From: Bacteroidota bacterium | GTDB taxonomy: Bacteria; Bacteroidota; Bacteroidia; Chitinophagales; Chitinophagaceae | DNA length: 7,541 bases | Assembly: GCA_028877045.1 (NCBI GenBank) | Contig: JAGWPQ010000292.1 | Coordinates: 1 to 7,541 of the forward strand | Direction of reading: 5' to 3' | Part shown: in pieces, positions 1 to 5,768 of the stretch | Layout: every line of letters begins with the position of its first letter | How positions within the stretch are numbered: position 1 is the stretch's first letter | Made by a program: the position numbers and the translations under genes | Notes under the pieces: generated by a model | The model's input: the letters and a program-made list of their open reading frames with translations, nothing else | The model's database searches: none | What the model was told of the DNA's origin: nothing

Positions 1-1
1 A

Positions 2-214
2 TATGAAAACATTGAAAATTACAGTTTCGAAAATTTGCCGAAAGGAAATCCTGCAAATGATTATGGGAATTATATCGGATCGATGAGCAATCATGATAAA
101 GAATATCAAAACCTTATTGAAACAGTGCAAAGCGGGAAACTTAATTATATCAATGCTTTCGACGGAATGAAAACTGTTGAGATCATTCAAAAAATTTATC
201 AATCAGCTAAATAA
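2..214 (+). CDS. C-terminal end of probable Gfo/Idh/MocA-family sugar dehydrogenase (partial)
   Basis: An open frame enters from the left edge and ends at TAA 212-214, giving the last 70 residues of a larger protein. The stretch SMSNHDKEYQNLIETVQSGK, then an N-A-F-D-G-M-K-T-V-E-I-I-x-K-I-Y tail, resembles the C-terminal end of NAD-dependent sugar dehydrogenases of the Gfo/Idh/MocA family. In that family an 'N-A-x-x-G-x-K-T-V-E' helix closes the catalytic domain. The Rossmann domain and catalytic Lys/His lie outside the window, so the substrate cannot be read. The acyltransferase starting 2 nt downstream suggests a WlbA/WbpB-like role, oxidising a UDP-N-acetylhexosamine on the way to a diacetamido uronic acid; this is inference from gene order. 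A different oxidoreductase of the same fold is the main alternative. Confidence 0.68.
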   Translation, partial: YENIENYSFENLPKGNPANDYGNYIGSMSNHDKEYQNLIETVQSGKLNYINAFDGMKTVEIIQKIYQSAK

Positions 215-216
215 AG

Positions 217-684
217 ATGGATAAATACAAAATCTATAAAACAGGTATTCGCGATGTTACGTTTGGAGAAAACGTAAAAATTATTGAGCCATGCAATTTA
301 TATGAATGTTCGATTGGGAATAATTGTTTCATAGGGCCCTTTGTTGAAATCCAGAAAGGTGTTGTGATAGGAGCGGACTGCAAAATTCAATCGCACAGTT
401 TTATTTGCGAATTGGTAACCATCGGCAATAATTGTTTTATCGGGCATGGTGTAATGTTTGTGAACGATTTGTTTTCGAATGGAAAACCTTCGGGCGACAG
501 TAAATTTTGGAAATCAACAAATATTGGCAACAATGTTTCTATCGGGAGCAATGCAACAATTTTGGCAATAAACATTTGCGATGATGTTGTGATCGGTGCA
601 GGCTCGGTAGTTACAAGAAATATTGAAAAGCCTGGTATTTATGCGGGTAATCCCGCCAAATTTTTGCGAAGTATTCCTTTATAA
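217..684 (+). CDS. Left-handed beta-helix acyltransferase (WlbB/WbpD-like N-acetyltransferase)
   Basis: The 155-residue protein is built almost wholly of hexapeptide repeats. A first run covers about residues 31-80 (SIGNNC-FIGPFV-EIQKGV-VIGADC-KIQSHS-FICELV-TIGNNC-FIGHGV). A loop at 81-100 (VNDLFSNGKPSGDSKFW) sticks out of the helix, and a second run covers 101-135 (NIGNNV-SIGSNA through VVIGAGSVV). It ends with the Y-A-G-N-P-A-K motif (142-148) common in hexapeptide acyltransferases. Such enzymes are trimers that pass an acyl group, usually acetyl from acetyl-CoA, to an amino or hydroxyl group of a nucleotide sugar. The ATG lies 2 nt after the dehydrogenase stop, so the two are surely cotranscribed and probably act in one amino-sugar pathway. 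At 155 residues it is somewhat shorter than WbpD/WlbB-type enzymes (about 190). His60 in KIQSHS is a possible catalytic or substrate residue, but that needs an alignment. Acceptor and exact acyl group are not readable. Confidence 0.85.
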   Translation: MDKYKIYKTGIRDVTFGENVKIIEPCNLYECSIGNNCFIGPFVEIQKGVVIGADCKIQSHSFICELVTIGNNCFIGHGVMFVNDLFSNGKPSGDSKFWKSTNIGNNVSIGSNATILAINICDDVVIGAGSVVTRNIEKPGIYAGNPAKFLRSIPL

Positions 685-725
685 TTTTTTCATAAAAAAC
701 CTAAGATAGTAATTGCCTATACAAA

Positions 726-1859
726 TTATTCTTCCCAGATAAAGTTCATTATTGTTTTTGCATTTGTTTCGTTACAAAACATTTTTTCTAAAACATTTTT
801 TCGATGTTCAATTATTTCCAAACAAAAAGATTCGGAAAACAGGTTGGTTATTTTTTCTGCAAACGAATTTTCATCATCGGCAATACTGCAAAGATTTTCT
901 AATCCGCTTCCTTCAACAGTTGCTGAATTTGCAATCACATATCTGCCGTTAAATAATGCATTCAGCAATTTTATTTTAATCCCTGTGGTTGCAAATGAAG
1001 GAAGAATCTGGATGTGCGCTTTTGCAATCATATCCTGCATTTCTTTTTCGATTGGATTTGCAACCAGACATGTGTACAGTTCCTCATGTGCCATTCTTTT
1101 TAATTTTTTTGAAGGGTTTTTCCCTGCAATTACAAAAGGCAATTTTATCTTCTTAAATACTTTTTCCAACAACCATATAACAGCTTTTTCATTGGTGTCG
1201 ATTCTTAAATCACCGTGATACAAACAATAATTTCCTTTGCCGGTTAAACATTTTAATTGCCAATCAGGTGGAATGAAGATCGGCATATAATTAATTGTTT
1301 TGCAACTGAACTCATTCGTGTAAACTTCAACATCTGCAGGTGTTACAGCTAAAAATACATTTGCTTTTGCAGCAATATTTTTTTCGTATTTTTTTAGAAG
1401 ATAACTTTCCTGCCAATAATATACTTTATGAAGTAATGATGTTGCCGATTTAAATAATTGCCGGTAATACAGGTATTCAACATTATGCAGACGAACAATT
1501 TTTTTTCTGTTATTGAACCGAACATCATTCAATAAATACGTGCAATGAATTCCTTCCATCAAGATCGGATGATCATCCTGCAATAGGTTTTGAAATAATC
1601 TTTCATTTATTCTGCTCGAAACAATGAAGGGAAGAGAAAAACTAAAACCTTCAATCCCTTTTTTTCTTTTGTAATAATTTACCGAAGCACAATATTTATT
1701 CAGTTCATTTTGTTCATCATCACCTTTATTAAAACAATGCAAATGTATTTGCACGCCTTGCTGTTTCAGGGCAGGCAGTTTGTAAAAAAGATCAAACACG
1801 CCACCGTAATCAACCGGAAAAGGAACCGTTAGTGCAATGATGTGCAGATGTTTTTCCAA
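726..1859 (-). CDS. GT4-like glycosyltransferase (second gene of minus-strand pair)
   Basis: A 377-residue cytosolic or membrane-associated glycosyltransferase with a GT-B two-domain layout. The N-terminal strand HIIALTVPFP is followed by D-Y-G-G (17-20), the usual glycine loop of GT4 enzymes. RLHNVEY (123-129) is a typical inter-strand motif. YHGDLRIDTN (214-223) opens the nucleotide-sugar domain, FVIAGKNPSK (242-251) is its second strand, and TTGIKIKLLNALFNG (291-305) is the donor-binding helix. The usual second Glu of the E-x7-E donor motif appears to be Asn300. The start is fixed because residues 5-15 already form the first beta strand, so the gene overlaps the upstream glycosyltransferase by 31 bp. 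This points to one mRNA and coupled translation. Likely role: adding a sugar in exopolysaccharide, O-antigen or similar glycan assembly. Donor and acceptor cannot be told. Confidence 0.85.
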   Translation of the reverse strand: MEKHLHIIALTVPFPVDYGGVFDLFYKLPALKQQGVQIHLHCFNKGDDEQNELNKYCASVNYYKRKKGIEGFSFSLPFIVSSRINERLFQNLLQDDHPILMEGIHCTYLLNDVRFNNRKKIVRLHNVEYLYYRQLFKSATSLLHKVYYWQESYLLKKYEKNIAAKANVFLAVTPADVEVYTNEFSCKTINYMPIFIPPDWQLKCLTGKGNYCLYHGDLRIDTNEKAVIWLLEKVFKKIKLPFVIAGKNPSKKLKRMAHEELYTCLVANPIEKEMQDMIAKAHIQILPSFATTGIKIKLLNALFNGRYVIANSATVEGSGLENLCSIADDENSFAEKITNLFSESFCLEIIEHRKNVLEKMFCNETNAKTIMNFIWEE

Positions 1860-2926
1860 AATGTGTTTAGTTTAGTTTCTTCGTTCTCCCAATTCAGAAT
1901 TTCTCTTGCTTGCAAACAATTTTGTTTTAGTCTTTCATATACAACAGCATCATTCAATAAATTGTTCATTACTGTTGCAAGTGTATCTGATCCTGTATTT
2001 TCAACCATTAAGGCAATATCGAATTCATCGTTGATTTTTTTATATTCCGGAAAATCAACACAGATCTGTGGTACGCCTGCCATCACATAATCGAAAAACC
2101 GGTTTGATAAGGATTGATATTGATTTAACCCCGTTGATTCAAATAATGTTAACCCGAATTTTGCCTGAGGAGTCAGTCGAGAAAGTTCATCGGGAGAAAT
2201 ATAACCTCTTAATTCAACTTTATCAGCAACATTATTTTCTTCGATCAATTTTTTTGTTTGCTCAAAAAAATTCCCTTTGCCACAGATGATCAATTTTATT
2301 TCCATTTTTTTCATAGCAGGAATTAATGTTTCAAAACACCTTCCTTCATTAACTGCTCCCTGATAAATGATAAAATTTTTTGAAGAAGATGGATTGTTGA
2401 GTTGTGTTTTTACAGGAAGGTTCCTGATCACTTCATATTCAACACCATATTTTTTTTTGAATTCTTTTTGGATAAACTGGTTCACTGTGTATCCATACTT
2501 GAATTTAGGCACAGCAAATTTTTCGATCATCAACCAAATTGAATGAATGAATGGTCTTGTAATAATTTCTTTTTGCTCGGTAAATAATTCGTGTGCATCG
2601 TACACTCTTTTTTTATCTTTGAAAAGAGAAACAAAATAGCAGGGTAGAATAGTATCGAGATCGATCGCACAGATCAAATCAACTTTTTGAAACAACAAGA
2701 AAAAGAACAACCTGAAATTATATTCGGCATAAAAACTCATTCCTTTATTAAAAAAGCAGTTTAATGTTTTTTGATGAAAACTTGTTTTCTTTAGCGGAAT
2801 GGAATCCTTCAATGATCTGCCCACTAATAAAACTTCAAAATCATCTTTTGCCAGCGAATTGCAGATTCGTTGCATTCGCTGGTCGTAAGAAAGGTCGTTG
2901 GTAACAGTTAGAATTATCTTGGGCAA
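1829..2926 (-). CDS. GT4-family glycosyltransferase with TTG start (first gene of minus-strand pair)
   Basis: A 365-residue GT-B glycosyltransferase. It opens with the strand KIILTVTNDLSYDQRMQRIC (3-22), followed by FEVLLVGR (30-37) and a D-L-D-T-I motif (89-93). Y-D-A-H-E-L-F-T-E (109-117) is typical of GT4 proteins in Bacteroidota. The C-terminal half has YQGAVNEGR (188-196), the strand LIICGKGN (212-219), and the donor-site segment E263-S-T-G-L ... L-S-N-R-F-F-D-Y (273-280) followed by AGVP. The start codon is TTG: an in-frame TAA lies 12 bases upstream with no ATG between, and the first internal Met (residue 18) would remove the first beta strand. It probably works with the overlapping downstream glycosyltransferase in surface glycan assembly. 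Donor and acceptor sugars cannot be assigned. Confidence 0.87.
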   Translation of the reverse strand: MPKIILTVTNDLSYDQRMQRICNSLAKDDFEVLLVGRSLKDSIPLKKTSFHQKTLNCFFNKGMSFYAEYNFRLFFFLLFQKVDLICAIDLDTILPCYFVSLFKDKKRVYDAHELFTEQKEIITRPFIHSIWLMIEKFAVPKFKYGYTVNQFIQKEFKKKYGVEYEVIRNLPVKTQLNNPSSSKNFIIYQGAVNEGRCFETLIPAMKKMEIKLIICGKGNFFEQTKKLIEENNVADKVELRGYISPDELSRLTPQAKFGLTLFESTGLNQYQSLSNRFFDYVMAGVPQICVDFPEYKKINDEFDIALMVENTGSDTLATVMNNLLNDAVVYERLKQNCLQAREILNWENEETKLNTFWKNICTSLH

Positions 2927-2945
2927 TGGGGCTAATTAAGATGGG

Positions 2946-2953
2946 CAAATATA
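2946..2953 (-). promoter_or_regulatory. Candidate -7 box (TATATTTG) for the glycosyltransferase pair
   Basis: Read on the minus strand, TATATTTG matches the Bacteroidota -7 consensus TAnnTTTG. It would place the transcript start about 10-15 nt before the TTG start codon. No TTTG is found at the usual 19-21 nt upstream; the nearest is about 30 nt away, so this is a half-match only. Confidence 0.4.
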
Positions 2954-3007
2954 ACTTGGTATTGGGCTCTTTTTACTTGAAAACAAACACAATAGCTGTT
3001 TTTAGCA

Positions 3008-3048
3008 GGTTGAAAACGACTTTTACTGAAAAAAATCTGTTTTCAACC
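3008..3048. repeat. 10-bp perfect inverted repeat in the divergent intergenic region
   Basis: GGTTGAAAAC (3008-3017) and its exact reverse complement GTTTTCAACC (3039-3048) are separated by 21 bp. A further direct copy of the core TTGAAAAC lies at 2977-2984. The repeat lies 23 bp before the candidate rpsO -7 box and 55 bp before the candidate glycosyltransferase box. It could be an operator or form a hairpin. It is not followed by a T-run in a position that fits a terminator for a known gene. Confidence 0.6.
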
Positions 3049-3070
3049 CATATTTTTAGTTCCAAACCCC

Positions 3071-3078
3071 TACCTTTG
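3071..3078 (+). promoter_or_regulatory. Candidate -7 box (TACCTTTG) for rpsO
   Basis: TACCTTTG fits the TAnnTTTG -7 consensus of Bacteroidota sigma factors and would give an rpsO leader of about 45-50 nt. No well-spaced TTTG -33 element is visible; a T-rich stretch (3040-3043) is the nearest, 27 nt away. Confidence 0.5.
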
Positions 3079-3089
3079 CCGCCACAATA

Positions 3090-3140
3090 TTTAGATGTAA
3101 ATTTTTGGACGCTATTTAAACGAAATTTTAGATGTCAATT
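3090..3140 (+). repeat. 14-nt direct repeat: leader copy of the rpsO initiation site
   Basis: TTTAGATGTAAATT (3090-3103) is repeated with one mismatch as TTTAGATGTCAATT (3127-3140). The second copy contains the rpsO ATG (3132-3134). The first copy contains ATG directly followed by TAA (3095-3100), so it offers a start-stop pair in the same sequence context. AT-rich chance similarity remains possible. Confidence 0.55.
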
Positions 3141-3401
3141 ACAAAAGAAAAAAAAGTAAAAGTATTTACAGATTTTGGTGGCAAAGCCACTAACACCGGA
3201 TCTATCGAAGGCCAGATTGCTTTGTTAACAGAGCGTATTGCCCACATTAGCCAGCACTTACAGGCTAACAAAAAAGATTTTTCTACCCACCGTGGTTTAA
3301 TGCAGTTGGTTGGTCAGCGTAAACGCTTATTGACTTATTTGCAAAAAACAAATTTGAGCGGATACCGTTCATTGATCGAAAAACTGGGTCTCAGAAAATA
3401 A
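3132..3401 (+). CDS. rpsO: 30S ribosomal protein S15
   Basis: The 89-residue product has the normal length and pattern of S15, a primary 16S rRNA-binding protein needed to build the 30S platform. The TNTGSIEGQIALLTERIAHI segment (21-40) is followed by HLQANKKDFSTHRGLMQLVG (42-61), which holds the His/Asp/Ser and R-G-L residues that contact the rRNA helices. The end is RKRLLTYLQ and LIEKLGLRK (81-89), the family's usual C-terminus. The start is fixed by length, and no Shine-Dalgarno sequence precedes it (AAATTTTAG-ATG). pnp lies downstream as in many bacteria, but a strong terminator separates them. S15 often represses its own translation through leader RNA; whether it does here is not shown, though the leader has an odd repeat. 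Confidence 0.98.
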   Translation: MSITKEKKVKVFTDFGGKATNTGSIEGQIALLTERIAHISQHLQANKKDFSTHRGLMQLVGQRKRLLTYLQKTNLSGYRSLIEKLGLRK

Positions 3402-3422
3402 TTTTCTACCTCATGATAAGTG

Positions 3423-3464
3423 CTATTCCCAACTGATAATTTTTACGGTTGGGAATAGTTTTTT
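3423..3464 (+). terminator. Strong intrinsic terminator after rpsO
   Basis: CTATTCCCAAC (3423-3433) pairs perfectly with GTTGGGAATAG (3448-3458), an 11-bp stem with a 14-nt loop, followed at once by TTTTTT (3459-3464). The stem starts 22 nt after the rpsO stop. This is a textbook rho-independent terminator and should end most rpsO transcripts before pnp. Confidence 0.93.
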
Positions 3465-3488
3465 GTGCATGATGGATTTTTAGCAATA

Positions 3489-3496
3489 TATCTTTG
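3489..3496 (+). promoter_or_regulatory. Candidate -7 box (TATCTTTG) for pnp
   Basis: TATCTTTG is an exact match to TAnnTTTG. A TTTG at 3462-3465 lies 23 nt before it, a little longer than the usual 19-21, and overlaps the T-run of the rpsO terminator. Transcription would begin about 3499-3504, at the edge of the leader hairpin, giving a leader of about 50 nt. Confidence 0.55.
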
Positions 3497-3498
3497 AC

Positions 3499-3535
3499 TG
3501 ATACAGGTTAAAAAATAATTTATTTGACCGTATCA
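3499..3535 (+). promoter_or_regulatory. Hairpin in the pnp leader
   Basis: TGATAC-A-GGTTAAA (3499-3512) pairs with TTTGACC-GTATCA (3523-3535). There are 13 pairs with one bulged A (3505), one T-G wobble and a 10-nt loop (3513-3522). It ends 17 nt before the pnp ATG and has no T-run after it, so it is not a terminator. It would sit at or near the 5' end of the pnp mRNA. In E. coli a leader stem-loop serves RNase III/PNPase autoregulation; the same role here is inference. Confidence 0.6.
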
Positions 3536-3552
3536 TAAATAAAAAATTAATT

Positions 3553-5721
3553 ATGTTATCACAACCAATACAGTCAAGCTTTCAATTGCCTAATGGCGCT
3601 GAAGTAATTATTGAAACCGGCAAATTAGCACGCCAGGCCGATGGTGCTGTTACTGTTCGCCAGGGTAATTGTATTTTATTGGCAACTGTTGTTGCAAATA
3701 AAGAACCGAAAGAAGGACAAGATTTTTTCCCTTTAAGTGTTGATTATCAGGAAAAATTTGCTTCTGCAGGTCGCATTCCCGGATCATTCTTTAAAAGAGA
3801 AGCAAGATTAAACGATTATGAAATCCTTACCAGTCGTTTAATTGATCGTGCTTTGCGCCCATTATTTCCAGAAGATTATTTATGTGATGTTCAGGTATTG
3901 ATCAGCTTAGTTTCAAGCGATCCTGAAATATTACCTGATGCATTGGCATGTTTAGCTGCATCAGCGGCATTAGCCGTTTCTGATATTCCAATAAAAGAAA
4001 TTATTAGTGAAGTAAGAATTGCTCGTATTGATGGAAAATTTGTTGTGAATCCAACTCGTTCCGAATTAGAACAATCTGATCTGGAATTTTTAATTGCTGC
4101 TACCGAAAAGAATTTGATGATGGTGGAAGGCGAAGCAAAAGAATGTTCAGAAGAAGATTTGGTAAATGCTTTACAAATTGCTCACGATGCAATTCGTGTT
4201 CAAATTAAAGCACAAGATGATTTAAGAGATAAGAAAGGTGTTACCGGAAAAAGAGATTATAAAAAACCTGAGCAAAACGAAGAGATCCAAAAGAAAGTAT
4301 ATGCCTTTGCAAAAGATAAAGTGTACGAAATTTCTAAAAGCGCTTCTGCAAAAAGTGAACGTTATGAAGCTTACGGAATTTTAAAAGATGAATTAATTGC
4401 AAGCTTAGGTGAAGAAGCAACAGATAGTGACAAGAAATTAGCTAAAAAATATTATGAAGATTTGAAGTGGGAAGTGGTTCGTAATATGATGTTAGATGAT
4501 CGTATTCGTTTGGATGGAAGAAAATTAGATCAGGTTCGCCCATTAGCCATGGAAGTAGAACCGTTGCCTTCACCACATGGTTCAGCATTATTTACAAGAG
4601 GCGAAACTCAATCATTAACAACAGTAACATTAGGTACTGCATTAGATCAATTATTAATTGAAAGTGCAGCGAAATCTGAATATTCAAAATTCATTCTTCA
4701 TTATAATTTCCCTCCTTTTTCAACTGGTGAAATTAAAATGATGAGAGGCCCTGGCCGTCGTGAAGTTGGTCATGGCAATTTAGCAATGCGCAGTTTAAAA
4801 CAAATGATGCCCGATGATAGTGTGTATGCTTACACAACAAGAATTGTAAGCGATATTTTAGAAAGCAATGGTTCTTCATCAATGGCAACTGTTTGTGCAG
4901 GTTCATTGGCTTTGATGGATGCAGGTGTGCCTTTCCCAAAACACGTTAGCGGTGTTGCAATGGGATTAGTTACCAGAAATGATGGAAAGTATGCAATTCT
5001 TACAGATATATTAGGCGATGAAGATCATTTGGGTGATATGGATTTTAAAGTTACCGGAACACGCGATGGTATTTGCGGTGTGCAGATGGATATTAAAGTT
5101 GACGGATTAAGTATGGAAGTGATGAGAGAAGCATTGGATCAGGCTAAAAAAGGCCGCCTGCATATTTTAGATGCGATGTATGCATGTATCCCTGAAGCAC
5201 GTGCCGAAGTGAAACCGCATACACCAAGAATGGAAAAATTAATTATTGATAAAGAATTTATTGGTGCGGTTATCGGACCTGGTGGTAAAGTAATTCAGGA
5301 AATTCAACGTGTAACCGGAACGACAGTAAACATTGAAGAGATCGGTAATTATGGAGAAGTAAGTATTTTCTCAGCCGATAAAGAAGGACTTGAAAAAGCT
5401 TTGGCTTGGGTTAGAGGATTAGTTGCAGTTCCGCAGGTAGGCGAAGTATATGAAGCTACCGTAAAAAGTATCAAAGAGTTTGGTGCTTTTGTTGAATTCT
5501 TACCTAAGAAAGAAGGTTTGTTGCACATCAGCGAGATCAGTTGGAAGAGATTGGAATCAATGGATGGTGTTTTAAAAGAAGGCGATAAAATAAAAGTAAA
5601 ATTGCTGGGTATCGATCAACGTACCGGTAAATTTAAACTAAGCCGTAAAGTTTTAATGCCAAGACCCGAAGGAAGAGGCGAGAGAGAAGATGAAAGAAAT
5701 AATAACGGTATCTCAGAATAA
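3553..5721 (+). CDS. pnp: Polyribonucleotide nucleotidyltransferase (PNPase)
   Basis: The 722-residue protein is full length (E. coli 711). PNPase degrades RNA 3' to 5' by phosphorolysis, releasing nucleoside diphosphates, as a ring-shaped trimer in the cytoplasm. Domains in order: first RNase PH core (about 10-145, with FFPLSVDYQEKFASAGRIPG at 58-77), helical domain (about 240-310), second RNase PH core (about 315-545), KH domain (about 560-620, G-P-G-G at 575-578) and S1 domain (about 628-700, KSIKEFGAFVEFLPKKEGLLH). The active site is intact: G-R-R-E (401-404), the phosphate-binding S-S-S (441-443), and D491, D497 and K499 in the DEDHLGDMDFK segment, matching E. coli D486, D492 and K494. 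The tail after S1 is short and charged (RPEGRGEREDERNNNG). The gene has its own promoter box and hairpin leader, with terminators on both sides, so it is probably monocistronic. Confidence 0.98.
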   Translation: MLSQPIQSSFQLPNGAEVIIETGKLARQADGAVTVRQGNCILLATVVANKEPKEGQDFFPLSVDYQEKFASAGRIPGSFFKREARLNDYEILTSRLIDRALRPLFPEDYLCDVQVLISLVSSDPEILPDALACLAASAALAVSDIPIKEIISEVRIARIDGKFVVNPTRSELEQSDLEFLIAATEKNLMMVEGEAKECSEEDLVNALQIAHDAIRVQIKAQDDLRDKKGVTGKRDYKKPEQNEEIQKKVYAFAKDKVYEISKSASAKSERYEAYGILKDELIASLGEEATDSDKKLAKKYYEDLKWEVVRNMMLDDRIRLDGRKLDQVRPLAMEVEPLPSPHGSALFTRGETQSLTTVTLGTALDQLLIESAAKSEYSKFILHYNFPPFSTGEIKMMRGPGRREVGHGNLAMRSLKQMMPDDSVYAYTTRIVSDILESNGSSSMATVCAGSLALMDAGVPFPKHVSGVAMGLVTRNDGKYAILTDILGDEDHLGDMDFKVTGTRDGICGVQMDIKVDGLSMEVMREALDQAKKGRLHILDAMYACIPEARAEVKPHTPRMEKLIIDKEFIGAVIGPGGKVIQEIQRVTGTTVNIEEIGNYGEVSIFSADKEGLEKALAWVRGLVAVPQVGEVYEATVKSIKEFGAFVEFLPKKEGLLHISEISWKRLESMDGVLKEGDKIKVKLLGIDQRTGKFKLSRKVLMPRPEGRGEREDERNNNGISE

Positions 5722-5733
5722 AATTAAAAAACT

Positions 5734-5763
5734 AACCCTCGAATAAATCGGGGGTTTATTTTT
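5734..5763 (+). terminator. Intrinsic terminator between pnp and prmA
   Basis: AACCCTCGA (5734-5742) pairs with TCGGGGGTT (5748-5756) through nine pairs including one T-G wobble, with a 5-nt loop ATAAA. The following T-rich run is TTTATTTTT (5755-5763). It begins 12 nt after the pnp stop and its T-run ends only 5 nt before the prmA ATG, so it also fills the space where a prmA leader would lie. Confidence 0.85.
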
Positions 5764-5768
5764 AGCAC

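Noticed and set aside
257..277. 8-bp perfect hairpin TTACGTTT / AAACGTAA inside the acyltransferase gene
   Set aside because: It lies in conserved coding sequence (D-V-T-F-G-E-N-V) near the start and is AT-rich. A single short stem of this kind is expected by chance, and there is no link to a known element.
685..699. TTTTTT-CAT-AAAAAA as a two-way terminator between the converging genes
   Set aside because: The stem is six A-T pairs with a 3-nt loop and no G-C pair, so it is too weak to call as a terminator. No better structure is visible in the 41-bp gap.
844..1218. 124-codon plus-strand ORF opposite the glycosyltransferase
   Set aside because: It is antisense to a well-supported gene, and its phenylalanine/serine-rich content is what the reverse of an AT-rich, lysine-rich gene gives.
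2926..3159. 77-codon plus-strand ORF running from the divergent region into rpsO
   Set aside because: It overlaps rpsO out of frame, spans the promoter box and both repeats, ends in a poly-lysine read of an A-run, and shows no protein-like pattern.
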